Shown piece by piece: positions 32,181 through 41,008 of a DNA stretch of 64,000 bases. Position numbers and translations under genes: made by a program. The stretch's first letter is position 1. Each line of letters starts with the position of its first letter. This DNA is from Natronoarchaeum philippinense (GTDB lineage Archaea > Halobacteriota > Halobacteria > Halobacteriales > Natronoarchaeaceae). Location of the stretch: assembly GCF_900215575.1 (NCBI RefSeq), contig NZ_OBEJ01000001.1, positions 434,001 to 498,000 on the forward strand, read 5' to 3'. The notes under the pieces are model-generated. The model was not told the origin of the DNA, ran no database searches, and saw nothing but the letters and a program-made list of their open reading frames with translations.

Positions 32181-33251
32181 ATGACTAACGAGAACAAAGA
32201 TCAGTTCAAGCCCGCCGATCACCCGAACGACCACTTCATCATGACGACCGTCGTCGGATCCTATCCCAAGCCCAAGTGGCTCAACCGGATGCAGGATCTG
32301 TACGAGGAAGACGACGGCCCCGTCGACGAGGACGACTGGCAGGAAGCCCAAGACGACGCCGCGCGCCTGATCACCGAGGAGCACGAGCGCTCCGGACTGG
32401 ACGTGATCGTCGACGGCGAGATGCGCCGCAACGAGATGGTCGAGTTCTTCGCCGACCGGATCGAGGGCTACGAGTTCAACGGCCCCGTCAAGGTCTGGGG
32501 CCACAACACGTTCGACAAGCCCAGCGTCGTCACCGACGTGGAGTACGACGAGTCGTGGCTGGTCGACGAGTACGAGTTCACCGCCGACGTGGCCGACAAG
32601 CCCGTGAAGGTGCCGATCACCGGCCCCTACACGCTCGCGTCGTGGTGTTTCAACGAGGCCTACGAGGACGACGCCGCGCTGGCGAACGATCTGGCCGACC
32701 TCGTCAACGAGGAGATCGAGAAACTCGTCGAGGCCGGCTGTCGCTACATCCAGATCGACGAGCCCGCGCTCGCGACGACGCCCGACGACCACCAGATCGT
32801 CGGCGACTGTCTCGAACGCATCGTCGACGACATCCCCGAGGAGGTCCGGATCGGCCTGCACGTCTGCTACGGCGACTACTTCCGGATCTACCCCGAGATC
32901 CTCGAGTACCCCGTCGACGAGTTCGACCTCGAGCTCGCCAACGGCGACTACGAACAGCTCGACGTGTTCAAAGATCCCGAGTTCACCGCCGACCTCGCAC
33001 TCGGCGTCAGCGACGTCCACGTCGCCGAAGTCGAGTCGGTCGAGCAGATCAAAGAGAACATCAAAAAGGGTCTGGAAGTCGTCCCGCCGGAGCGACTCGT
33101 CGTCTCGCCCGACTGTGGCGTCAAGCTGCTGCCCCGCGATGTCGCCTACGGCAAGATGGAGAACATGGTGAAAGCGGCCCGCGAAGTCGAGGCCGAACTC
33201 GACGCCGGAGAGATCGACGTTGGCTTCGCCCACGCCAGCGCCGACGACTAA
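32181..33251 (+). CDS. metE: Methionine synthase (MetE family, catalytic)
   Basis: This 356-residue protein is the core MetE barrel. The zinc ligands are visible as GLHVCYGDYF (His and Cys), the Glu of LELANGDYEQ and Cys in SPDCGVKLLP. Catalytic-half motifs QIDEPALAT and GPYTLASWCFNE are also present. It uses a methyl donor to make methionine from homocysteine; in archaea the donor may be a corrinoid protein or methyl-pterin. The ATG at 32181 follows an SD-like gagaggtg. It is 58 nt from the upstream homologue. Confidence 0.93.
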   Translation: MTNENKDQFKPADHPNDHFIMTTVVGSYPKPKWLNRMQDLYEEDDGPVDEDDWQEAQDDAARLITEEHERSGLDVIVDGEMRRNEMVEFFADRIEGYEFNGPVKVWGHNTFDKPSVVTDVEYDESWLVDEYEFTADVADKPVKVPITGPYTLASWCFNEAYEDDAALANDLADLVNEEIEKLVEAGCRYIQIDEPALATTPDDHQIVGDCLERIVDDIPEEVRIGLHVCYGDYFRIYPEILEYPVDEFDLELANGDYEQLDVFKDPEFTADLALGVSDVHVAEVESVEQIKENIKKGLEVVPPERLVVSPDCGVKLLPRDVAYGKMENMVKAAREVEAELDAGEIDVGFAHASADD

Positions 33252-33263
33252 CGTCCGGACTTC

Positions 33264-33276
33264 GTTTTCGATTTTT
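33264..33276 (+). terminator. T-rich terminator after metE operon
   Basis: The run gttttcgattttt begins 13 nt after the metE stop. T-rich stretches act as intrinsic terminators in haloarchaea; it also lies just beyond the 3' end of the convergent kinase gene. Confidence 0.5.
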
Positions 33277-33290
33277 CGTCGACCGGATAG

Positions 33291-35078
33291 TTACGTGCTC
33301 GGCGAGCCGTCCGAGGGAGGACTAACGCCTGCCGCCTCGGAGTCCGTCTCGTCGAGACCGAGCAGACAGTCCGTTCCAACGTCGTCGTCTTCGGCGTCTG
33401 CCGACGGAAGCCGCATCGTGATCGTCGTTCCGTCGTCGGCCTCGATATCGAGCGTCCCCCGAGACGCTCTGACCGTCCAGCTGACGAGCCAGAGACCGAG
33501 CCCGCTGCCGTGTTCCAGCGGCGTCTCGCGTCCCCGATCGAGCACGGCGAGTTCGGGTTCGGGTAACCCAGTGCCGTTATCGCTGACGGTGAGTTCGAAC
33601 CACTGCCCCGATCGTTCGCCCGTGATCTCGATTCGGGGCGTCGCGGCGTCGTTGTGTTCGATCGCGTTCTCGACGATTTCGTACAGCGCTTCCTGCAGCG
33701 AGACGTGAGCCCTGACGGTGGCATCGGCGTCGAACGAGGTCGCAACCTCCACCTCGGGATGGCGTGCGAGCAGATCGTCGAGGACGGCCTCGACCGCCCG
33801 CTCGGCGTCGACGTTCGCGTCGGTGCTGTCGGCCGGCGCTAGCGTGCGCTCGATCGAGCGCGCCTGATTGCTCCAGTCGACGAGGTCGCGTGCCGCCGTC
33901 TCGATGGCGTCGGCGTGCTCGGTCGTGTCGTCGTCCCGCGTAGGTTGCTGGAGGAAATCCGCGTGGCCGAGGATCTTGTTGGTCTCCTGCCGGACGTTGT
34001 GCCGGAGCACGCGGTGCAGCACGTCGAGTCGCTGCTCGCGGAGCTGCCGGTCGGTGATGTCGTGGAGCGTGATCAACCGGCCCAGCCGACGGTGGCGACC
34101 GTGCTCGATCGGTCGCGACGTGATCTCGAAGTAGCGTTCTCGGCCGTCGGCCGTGAGTGAGACCTCCTCAACCGCGTCGCTCGGGCCGTCCAGTTCGGCA
34201 AGCACGTCTGCGAGCGAGGGCAACAGCTCGTCGATATGAGCACCTTGCGGCTCGACGCCGTCGGCAAGCAGTGCTCGCGCGGCGTCGTTGTAATCGACGA
34301 TCCGACCGCCGGCGTCGACGATGAGGACGCCGTCGGCGACCTGTTCGAAGACGATGCCGTGGGCGACCGTCGGCGCGATCGGTGGCACGTCGAACAGGTC
34401 CTTCTCGATGAGCGCCCACGTGCCGACGGTACCCGACACGGCGTAGGCGTAGGGCGTCGGATCGATGGGGAGTTCGATTGCGCCCGCGAGGAAGCCGAGG
34501 TTCAGCGCGACCGGTGCGAGGATCGACGCCAGCACTGCGACCGTGCGGGAGCGGTACCGTCTCGGAACCGTCACCATCAGGTGGACGAGCATTGCGGTGC
34601 CGATCACGACCAGCGCGTAGGAGTAGGCTGTGTGCAGCCAGAACCCGGCGGCCGGTGTCAGCTCCACCGTGGTGACGCCGTCGACGGTGATGGGGCTGAT
34701 CGATCTGTAGATCAGGCCGTGGCGATGGCTCGTCCACGTCAGCGCGAGCAAGACGAGCGGTTCGATCGACAGTGCCGCGATAGACCGGCGCGTGAGCCAA
34801 CGCTCGCGTCCCGTGTAGTCTAGTCCGAACGCCAGCCACGCCGTCGGGAGCGTGGCGATGCCGACGTACTGGACGTAGATCCACCCCAGTGATCCCGCCC
34901 CCGTCGAACTGGCTGCGGCCATGGCGCTGCCAAAGGCCCACACCGCGGCGCCGACGTTGAACACCGCAAACGGAACGGCGCCGGGGCTGGGCCGTTTTCC
35001 CCAAGCGTAGCCGGCGACGAGGAGGCAGATCCCCGCGACCGGCAAGAGCGTCAGCGTGTATACGTTCGTGAGCACCAT
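33291..35078 (-). CDS. 7TM-PAS sensor histidine kinase
   Basis: This 595-residue kinase starts with seven hydrophobic helices (about 5-225), followed by a PAS domain (about 240-345; VADGVLIVDAGGRIVDYNDAA), a dimerisation helix with H-box LHRVLRHNVRQE (about 361-372) and an ATPase domain with N-box ENAIEHN, G1 DNGTGLP and G2 GSGLGLWLV. It has no receiver. This layout is the standard haloarchaeal 7TM sensor and equals the partial gene at the window start. The signal is unknown. No response regulator is adjacent. Confidence 0.92.
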   Translation of the reverse strand: MVLTNVYTLTLLPVAGICLLVAGYAWGKRPSPGAVPFAVFNVGAAVWAFGSAMAAASSTGAGSLGWIYVQYVGIATLPTAWLAFGLDYTGRERWLTRRSIAALSIEPLVLLALTWTSHRHGLIYRSISPITVDGVTTVELTPAAGFWLHTAYSYALVVIGTAMLVHLMVTVPRRYRSRTVAVLASILAPVALNLGFLAGAIELPIDPTPYAYAVSGTVGTWALIEKDLFDVPPIAPTVAHGIVFEQVADGVLIVDAGGRIVDYNDAARALLADGVEPQGAHIDELLPSLADVLAELDGPSDAVEEVSLTADGRERYFEITSRPIEHGRHRRLGRLITLHDITDRQLREQRLDVLHRVLRHNVRQETNKILGHADFLQQPTRDDDTTEHADAIETAARDLVDWSNQARSIERTLAPADSTDANVDAERAVEAVLDDLLARHPEVEVATSFDADATVRAHVSLQEALYEIVENAIEHNDAATPRIEITGERSGQWFELTVSDNGTGLPEPELAVLDRGRETPLEHGSGLGLWLVSWTVRASRGTLDIEADDGTTITMRLPSADAEDDDVGTDCLLGLDETDSEAAGVSPPSDGSPST

Positions 35079-35237
35079 GGTCAGCTACTGCGGAAATTGG
35101 TTCGTTCATAGCCTACTGTCGATCAATCATATAATGCTTCTGGGCAATGGAGGACAGACAGCAACCAGCGCAAAACACACAGAGGGCGCGGCGAGCGCGG
35201 CGCCGATACGAGAATCAATCTGTCTGCGATGAGGATG

Positions 35238-36692
35238 TCATCCGCCGTTGGACCCGTCGCCGCCCTCGACGCCCATGGCATCGAACAGCTTTCGCTTGAC
35301 GGCTTCCTCGGTCAGCTGCAACAGCGTGTCGCGGTTGTCCTCGTTCGTCTCGATGCCGGTGAAGATGCCAAGCGGGATCTCGGCGCTGGCCTGTGTCGAG
35401 TGGCCCGCCGCCTCGCCGATCTCGCCGTAGGCGTCTTGGAGCACCTTGCCGATGTTCATCCGGATGTCCTTCGAGCGGGCGGCCAGATAGATCGTGTCGT
35501 CGGCGATGCCGAAGACGCCGGTCGTGGTGATTCCTTCCAGATTCAGGAGATGCTGGGCCGCTTGGGCCAGCGCGTCCCGGTCGCGGATGAACCCGGCGTT
35601 CGAGACCAGATGGCTACCCTGTACTTCGCGGCTCGTGATCGCTTCTGCGAGCACGTCCAGCGTTTCGGGCGACATCGACGGCGACTCGACCTGCTCTAAG
35701 GTGTCGTGGTTGGCGAAGGGGTAGAGATACGCCGCGGCGGTCAGGTCCGCCGGGTTGGTGTCACGCTTGAAGTCCAGCGTCTCGGCGCGGATGCCGTACA
35801 GCAGTGCGGTGGCGACCTCCTCGCCGACGTTCATGTCGAACTCTTGGATGTACTTCGTCATGATCGTCGACGTCGAGGACATGTTCGGACGCACGTCGAC
35901 GAACTCGGCGTCGTAGTCGACATCGGGCTCGAAGTGGTCGATCAGCGCGTCGACATCGAGGTCGACTTGGAACTCGGCGGACTTGGCGTGGTCGACCAGT
36001 GCGATCGTGTCGTACTGGTCGGCGTTCTCGACCTGATCCCAGTCGTTGAGTTCGATCCCGAGCAGGTTGGCGAACGCCCGATTTTCCTGATGGCCGATAT
36101 CGCCCATGTAGAAGATGTCAGCCTCGATGTCGAGATGTTCTGCGACGGCCTGCAGGGCGGTCGCGCTGGCGATCGAGTCGGGGTCCGGGTTGTCGTGAGT
36201 CAGAATCGCCATCCGGTCGCGGGTGTCCTCGATGACATCGGAGAGTTGGCGGGCCTTGTACTCCAGCTCGCCCGATTCGAGCGAGCGCAGCGCGAAGTCG
36301 GCGATCACCGACGAGGGGTTGATCACCACGTCGGCGCCGAGTTCGCTGAGTTCGTCGCCCGAGACGGGATCGCTCGCCCGAACGACGATGAACTGATCGT
36401 CGCCCTGCTCGCGGATCAGCTCCACCGCGGCCTTGTTCGCCTCGACGTCCGAGGACATGATCAACACGACATCGCGGTCAGCAATCTCCTCGACGATCGA
36501 CTCGTCGCGAATGTCGGCGGTCTGGGCGTTCAGATCCTGATCGCGTAGCGCCTCGACGCGGCCCTCGTCGCGGTCGATGATGAGCACGTCCTTTTCTTGC
36601 TCGACCAGTTCCTCGGCGACGACGTGGCCGACGCTTCCACAGCCCAAAATCGCGTAGTTCGACGTCGAGGAGATCGTGACCCCAGCGCTCAT
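35238..36692 (-). CDS. RCK (TrkA-N)-DHH phosphoesterase fusion
   Basis: This 484-residue protein starts with a Rossmann-type RCK/TrkA-N domain (GCGSVGHVVAEEL, about 18-30; IIDRDEGR about 39-46), followed by a DHH/DHHA1 phosphoesterase (THDNPDPDSIASATAL and ALVDHA). DHH proteins include cyclic-dinucleotide and nanoRNA phosphodiesterases. The RCK part suggests binding of a nucleotide ligand (NAD or c-di-AMP-like). The ATG at 36692 starts at the RCK domain; the longer open frame upstream overlaps the DUF357 gene in another frame and is rejected. Confidence 0.9.
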   Translation of the reverse strand: MSAGVTISSTSNYAILGCGSVGHVVAEELVEQEKDVLIIDRDEGRVEALRDQDLNAQTADIRDESIVEEIADRDVVLIMSSDVEANKAAVELIREQGDDQFIVVRASDPVSGDELSELGADVVINPSSVIADFALRSLESGELEYKARQLSDVIEDTRDRMAILTHDNPDPDSIASATALQAVAEHLDIEADIFYMGDIGHQENRAFANLLGIELNDWDQVENADQYDTIALVDHAKSAEFQVDLDVDALIDHFEPDVDYDAEFVDVRPNMSSTSTIMTKYIQEFDMNVGEEVATALLYGIRAETLDFKRDTNPADLTAAAYLYPFANHDTLEQVESPSMSPETLDVLAEAITSREVQGSHLVSNAGFIRDRDALAQAAQHLLNLEGITTTGVFGIADDTIYLAARSKDIRMNIGKVLQDAYGEIGEAAGHSTQASAEIPLGIFTGIETNEDNRDTLLQLTEEAVKRKLFDAMGVEGGDGSNGG

Positions 36693-36780
36693 GTGACCGG
36701 CACCTTGCGGGGGGCGGTACTTAACAATCCCGAAGAATCGCTGGGCGTGCGTGTGAGCGTCCCTACCGACCGAGCAGCGG

Positions 36781-37065
36781 TTAGACGGTAAACAAGTGCC
36801 CCTCGGTCGGTACGTCGAACAGACCGATCCGCGCCCCGGCGTCGAGCCACGCGTGCCCGTAGGAAAACGACGCCAGCGCGTTGACCAGATCGTCCTCGTC
36901 CCGGAAGTGGCGCCCGTCTTCGAGATACGACGACGCCATCTCGCGGCACTCTTCGGCGGCGTCGTGCATCGGCGTCCCCTCGGCCGGCGCGACCTCGGCG
37001 GCCTCGAGCGCCTCGGCGAGCAACCCCTCGTAGCGGTCGGTCTTCTCGTGGATGTCGGCTGCCAT
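36781..37065 (-). CDS. DUF357 family protein
   Basis: This 94-residue helical protein is recognisable as the archaeal DUF357 family (DGRHFRDEDDLVNALASFSYGHAWLDAGARIGLF). Function is unknown; the fold is a small helical bundle. The ATG at 37065 is the first Met of the family (MAADIHEKT). It lies 88 nt before the RCK-DHH gene on the same strand. Confidence 0.85.
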   Translation of the reverse strand: MAADIHEKTDRYEGLLAEALEAAEVAPAEGTPMHDAAEECREMASSYLEDGRHFRDEDDLVNALASFSYGHAWLDAGARIGLFDVPTEGHLFTV

Positions 37066-37186
37066 GCTGCCGTGTTGGCCTCCAATGTACTTCGGAGCGT
37101 CGGAAGCTTGCCGAACGAGGGTGCCGCCGCGGCGTCGGCCGACTCTGTGCCCGTCTAAGGTGCGCCGCTTGCGCACGACAACGCAA

Positions 37187-37194
37187 GCTAAATA
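37187..37194 (+). promoter_or_regulatory. TATA box of trxB
   Basis: The box gctaaata lies 25-32 nt before the trxB ATG (37219), in line with a leaderless mRNA. Confidence 0.6.
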
Positions 37195-37218
37195 GCCCGC
37201 GCGAAGCAACGTGTTCTC

Positions 37219-38301
37219 ATGACCGAGGCCACTGAGGACGCCGTCGAGCACCGCACGCTGATCGTCGCCGGGACGGGCATCGCGGGGCTCACGGCGGCGA
37301 TTTACGCTGGGCGGTCGAACAACGAGCCGCTGGTGATCGAGGGCGACGAGCCCGGCGGCCAGTTGACCCTGACGACGGACGTGGCGAACTACCCCGGGTT
37401 CCCCGAAGGCATCAGCGGGCCCGAACTCGTCAACAACATGAAAGAGCAGGCCAAGCGCTTCGGCGCCGACCTGAAAAACGGCATCATCGAGTCCGTCGAC
37501 GACTCCTCGCGGCCCTTCCGCGTCGAGTTGCGCAGCGGCGACGTGTACACGGCCGACGCCGTGATCGCCGCCAGCGGCGCGAGCGCGCGCACGCTCGGCA
37601 TTCCCGGCGAGGACGAGTTGATGGGCTATGGCCTTTCGACGTGTGCGACCTGCGACGGCGCGTTCTTCCGCGACGAGGACATGATCGTCGTCGGCGGCGG
37701 CGACGCCGCCATGGAGGAGGCGACCTTCCTCACGAAGTTCGCCGACACGGTGTATCTGGTCCACCGCCGCGAGGAGTTCCGCGCCGAGGACTACTGGATC
37801 GACCGCGTCGAGGAGAAAGTCGAAGAGGGCGACATCGAGATCCTGCGCAACGCCGAAGTGACCGAACTCCACGGCAGCGAGGCGGCCGGCGTCGAGAACG
37901 TTTCGCTGGTCCGCCACCCCGAGGGCCACCCGACTGAGAAGCTCGACGACGCCGACCTCGCCGACGAGGTCGAGCACTTCGAGATGGATGTCGGCGCGGT
38001 GTTCTACGCCATCGGCCACACGCCAAACACCGACTACCTCGAAGAGACCGGCGTCGAGATGGACGAGGAGGGCTACCTCAAGACCGCAGGCGGCTTCGAC
38101 GGCGGCCAGACCGCCACCGACGTGCCCGGCATCTTCGGCGCGGGCGACGTGGTCGACTACCACTACCAGCAGGCGGTCACCGCGGCCGGGATGGGTTGTA
38201 AGGCCGCGCTCGACGCCGACGAGTACCTCGAAGAGCACGCCGAGTCCGACGCCAGCGGAGCGGCGGCGGAGGACGCCGCAGTCGCCGAGTCGGACGACTG
38301 A
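37219..38301 (+). CDS. trxB: Thioredoxin reductase family flavoprotein
   Basis: This 360-residue FAD-dependent enzyme reduces thioredoxin or a related disulfide. The FAD-binding GTGIAGLTAAIYAGR (about 18-32) is followed by GGQLTLTTDVANYPGFP, the redox-active pair CATCDG (about 141-146), the NAD(P)H loop VVGGGDAAMEEATFL (about 155-169) and the C-terminal FAD contact GIFGAGDV. The NADP-determining HRRE is seen as VHRREEF. The family is certain; cofactor preference (NADH or NADPH) is inferred. The tail is Ala/Asp-rich. Confidence 0.95.
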   Translation: MTEATEDAVEHRTLIVAGTGIAGLTAAIYAGRSNNEPLVIEGDEPGGQLTLTTDVANYPGFPEGISGPELVNNMKEQAKRFGADLKNGIIESVDDSSRPFRVELRSGDVYTADAVIAASGASARTLGIPGEDELMGYGLSTCATCDGAFFRDEDMIVVGGGDAAMEEATFLTKFADTVYLVHRREEFRAEDYWIDRVEEKVEEGDIEILRNAEVTELHGSEAAGVENVSLVRHPEGHPTEKLDDADLADEVEHFEMDVGAVFYAIGHTPNTDYLEETGVEMDEEGYLKTAGGFDGGQTATDVPGIFGAGDVVDYHYQQAVTAAGMGCKAALDADEYLEEHAESDASGAAAEDAAVAESDD

Positions 38302-38340
38302 TCGAGCCGGTGAGTCCTCTCTCGGGTCGAGAACATCCCT

Positions 38341-38347
38341 CTTTTAG
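38341..38347 (+). promoter_or_regulatory. TATA box of the DUF7545-like gene
   Basis: The box cttttag lies 23-29 nt before the ATG at 38370 and supports this leaderless start rather than an upstream GTG. Confidence 0.6.
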
Positions 38348-38369
38348 GCCGGGGCGCCAAAGGGCAGGT

Positions 38370-38660
38370 ATGGCATCCGACGAGATCACGTTCACCATCG
38401 AAGCGGACGACGGATCGAGCGACGAGCTGACGGTACCGGCCGACATGCTCGACTTGCTGGCCGAGGAAGAAGACGAGTCCAGCGCCACGGTCGTCGGCGA
38501 CCTCGCGCTGATCAGCTGCGCCCAGCGCATCCACGGCGCCGTCCACCACGGCCACGGCGAGGCCGGCGAGGAACTCGAAGCGATCGAGGAGGAGACTCTG
38601 GATCGCTTCGAGGAGCGCTTCGGCCAGTCCTTCGCCGAGATGACCGGCCACGACCACTGA
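38370..38660 (+). CDS. Small conserved haloarchaeal protein (DUF7545-like)
   Basis: This 96-residue acidic protein has a beta-rich N-terminus (ITFTIEADDGSSDELTVP), a His-rich central helix (CAQRIHGAVHHGHGEAGEE) and the C-terminal FEERFGQSFAEMTGHDH. It resembles the haloarchaeal DUF7545 group from memory. The many His residues might bind metal, but this is a guess. It lies between trxB and the riboflavin-pathway reductase. Confidence 0.7.
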   Translation: MASDEITFTIEADDGSSDELTVPADMLDLLAEEEDESSATVVGDLALISCAQRIHGAVHHGHGEAGEELEAIEEETLDRFEERFGQSFAEMTGHDH

Positions 38661-38699
38661 CCGACGCCGACACGCGGTTTCTCTCCGATCCGACGGCGG

Positions 38700-39359
38700 T
38701 CACGCGCTCCACGTGAGCACGACGCCGTCGTCGAGTCGCTCCACGTCCTCCAGCGCCAGCGCCGGAAACTCCTCGACGAACCCCTCGCCGTCGGCGAGCG
38801 TCGGCGCGTCGCGGCCGCCGATGATCGTCGATCCGACGAACACCGACAACTCGTCGACCAACCCGGCCGAAAACAGCGAGAAGATGAGTTCGCCGCCGCC
38901 TTCGACCATCAACCGGTCGATGCCGGCGGCTTCGAGCTGCTCGACGGCGGCGTCAAGATCGACGCGCTCGGAACTCGTCGGGACGATCTCCGCGCCGGCC
39001 GCCCGGAGCGCGTCGATGCGCTCGTCCGGCGCGTCGGCACCGGTGAGAACGTACGTCGTCGCCTCGTCGTCGAGCACTCGCGCGTCCGTCGGCGTCCGCG
39101 CGCGCGAGTCGGCGACGACGCGGGCCGGGTTCGGGGACCACCCGTTCTCGGTCCGGCGCTCGCGTCGCTCGGCGTCGTCGAGCGTCAGACTCGGATCGTC
39201 GGCCAGCACCGTCCCGACGCCGACCATCACCGCGTCACTGTCGGCGCGGATCCGGTCGACCCGATCGAAGTCCTCTGGCCCGCTGATTGCGATCTGCTCG
39301 CGGCGGCGCGAGGAGAGCTTTCCGTCGGCGCTCGTGGCGGCGTTGACGACGACGTGCAC
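38700..39359 (-). CDS. arfC: 2,5-diamino-6-(ribosylamino)-4(3H)-pyrimidinone 5'-phosphate reductase
   Basis: This NADPH-dependent reductase of the archaeal riboflavin pathway (RibD C-terminal family) acts two steps after GTP cyclohydrolase III. Its pattern is HVVVNAATSADGKLSS at the N-terminus, then VMVGVGTVLADDPSL (about 46-60) and LMVEGGGELIFSLF (about 157-170). The frame is open from 39461, but the family starts at HVVVNAATSADGK, so a GTG at 39359 is preferred (219 residues, normal for the family). The ATG at 39461 cannot be excluded. Confidence 0.88.
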   Translation of the reverse strand: MHVVVNAATSADGKLSSRRREQIAISGPEDFDRVDRIRADSDAVMVGVGTVLADDPSLTLDDAERRERRTENGWSPNPARVVADSRARTPTDARVLDDEATTYVLTGADAPDERIDALRAAGAEIVPTSSERVDLDAAVEQLEAAGIDRLMVEGGGELIFSLFSAGLVDELSVFVGSTIIGGRDAPTLADGEGFVEEFPALALEDVERLDDGVVLTWSA

Positions 39360-39491
39360 GTCCCGACGCTGGCGCTCGGCGAGCAAAATCCTAGCGGTCG
39401 GGTTCGCATCGCGCACCGGACCCATCGGCGTCGCTTGGCGGCTGCCTCGGCCGTCGGACACGGCGACATCTCGAACGGCGCTGTGACGCCC

Positions 39492-39998
39492 TCACCGGAG
39501 CTTGCCGAGCAACTTCCGGAGCTTCGAGCCGTCGGCCTTTGCGGTCAGCGCCTTTTTCGCCGCGGCGTCCTCGTCGCGGTTTTCCGCCAGCGGCTCCGTC
39601 ACATCGTCGTCGTAGTCGAGTTCTTCGGCCAGCCGGAGCAGCGACTCGTAGCGCTCGACCTCGATCGCCTCGATCTCGATGCCGGCGGCGAGCGAGCGCG
39701 CGTCGACTAGGTCTGGATCGTCAGTCGCCTCGACGACGCGCTGGCGGTCCGCGACGACGCCGTCGAGCGCCGAGCTACGTTCGGACCGAGACGAAGCGCC
39801 GACGGCCCGAAACACAGATTCGAGCCGGCGGGCGTGCTCGCGCGTCTCGTCGCGGTGGTCCGCGAACGCCTCTGTGAGGTCGTCGTCGCGGAACTCCAGC
39901 GTTACCTCGTCGAGAACGTCGATCAGTTCCGTCTCGACGTAGTACAGCGTGGCCAGTTCGTGCTCGAAGAGCGCTTCGAGCGTCTCGATGTCGTTCAT
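39492..39998 (-). CDS. YciE/DUF892 ferritin-like protein
   Basis: This 168-residue all-helical protein has the ferritin-like pattern LEALFEHELATLYYVETELIDVL and the second Glu-rich bundle AAGIEIEAIEVERYESLLRLA, which matches the YciE/YciF family (DUF892). Such proteins bind di-iron and are linked to stress. The C-terminal Lys-rich segment (KALTAKADGSKLRKLLGKLR) is positively charged, unusual for a halophile. The gene stands alone between the reductase and halocyanin. Confidence 0.82.
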   Translation of the reverse strand: MNDIETLEALFEHELATLYYVETELIDVLDEVTLEFRDDDLTEAFADHRDETREHARRLESVFRAVGASSRSERSSALDGVVADRQRVVEATDDPDLVDARSLAAGIEIEAIEVERYESLLRLAEELDYDDDVTEPLAENRDEDAAAKKALTAKADGSKLRKLLGKLR

Positions 39999-40057
39999 GG
40001 CGCCTGATACGTCGCCACGCCCCTAATAGTTCCCAGAAACGCCGCCGCGGGTCGGCC

Positions 40058-40531
40058 TTACTCGACGACGATTGTGCCGGTCATCCCAGCACTCTCGTGG
40101 GGCTCGCAGACGTACTCGTAGGTGCCCGCCACCTCGAACGTGTACTCGTAGGTGAACCCGGAGTTTTTCGTCTCCTTCTGTCCGGACCAGTTCGCCCCGT
40201 CGGGCTGGGATGTCGGGACGACGTTGTGGAAGTCCGAATCCCACTCGAAGGTCACCGTCGTCCCCGTCGAGACGGTGAGTTCCTCGGGATCGAAGCTGGT
40301 GGCGCCGCCGGGACCGACGATCACTGTCGAGCCGCCGCTGCTCGTGTCGCCGCCATCGTCGCCGTTGCTCTGGTCGTTGCCACCGTTATCGGACTGATTG
40401 TCGTCGCCGCCGTCGACCGGCTCGGCCTCGTCACCGCTGCTGGTACAGCCGGCCAGCGCGGCCGTGGCTGCCGAGGTGGCTGCGATACTGACGAACGTGC
40501 GCCGGGAAACTCCGTCTGATCGATCTGTCAT
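40058..40531 (-). CDS. Halocyanin (blue copper lipoprotein)
   Basis: This 157-residue exported copper protein begins with the twin-arginine motif SRRTFVSIAA and the lipobox LAGC (Cys about 29), then has a Ser/Asp/Asn-rich linker to about 65. The plastocyanin-like domain shows copper ligands His (SDFHNVV), Cys and His (YVCEPH) and Met (AGM) at the end. Halocyanins carry electrons at the outer membrane face in respiration. The haem-copper oxidase subunit at 61203 could be a partner, but no genetic link is shown. Confidence 0.93.
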   Translation of the reverse strand: MTDRSDGVSRRTFVSIAATSAATAALAGCTSSGDEAEPVDGGDDNQSDNGGNDQSNGDDGGDTSSGGSTVIVGPGGATSFDPEELTVSTGTTVTFEWDSDFHNVVPTSQPDGANWSGQKETKNSGFTYEYTFEVAGTYEYVCEPHESAGMTGTIVVE

Positions 40532-40711
40532 TGGTGCGTCCTCATTAGCGTGTACCGGCTGGGTACTGTTAATGGGGCGAGCACGTTCTCACGATACGGG
40601 AATCGAACCCCAAAATCGCATATAAAGGCTGAAAATGTGAAGGCAAACAGCTATCATCCAGCGAGATAGCGCGGCGTCACGACAAGGTGGGACAGCGTCG
40701 CAGTGACGCCG

Positions 40712-41008
40712 TCACCGGACCGCCAGCGAGTACGCGATGACGAGAAAGCCGGCAAGCACCATAATGCTCTCGACGACCACGCCGATCGCAAGCGACTCAT
40801 TGAGAATGTCGGCGATCACGCCGGCGAGGAACGTTCCCATCGTTATCAGGCCAAAGCCCAGCGCCAGCGCTCCGAGCGATCTGCTGTCGGTGCGGCGATA
40901 CGCTTTGAACGCGAAGTACGTGATGATCCCGCCGGTAATCAGTATCAGCGTCTTGATGATCGCCAACACCGTCTGTACTGCAGGTCCCGCCGTCGAGTGT
41001 GGACTCAT
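40712..41008 (-). CDS. DUF7521-like 3-TM membrane protein (cassette B, partner)
   Basis: This 98-residue protein has three hydrophobic helices (about 15-33, 49-67, 75-95). The first loop carries YFAFKAYRRTDSRSLGALALG, closely like the protein at 22449-22787. The ATG (41006-41008) overlaps the regulator's TGA (ATGA), so the pair is translationally coupled. Function is unknown. Confidence 0.75.
   Translation of the reverse strand: MSPHSTAGPAVQTVLAIIKTLILITGGIITYFAFKAYRRTDSRSLGALALGFGLITMGTFLAGVIADILNESLAIGVVVESIMVLAGFLVIAYSLAVR

Noticed and set aside
31298-33233. Reverse-strand frames across the metE pair
   Set aside because: They mirror the real genes and show no family motif; both metE genes have motifs and a promoter.
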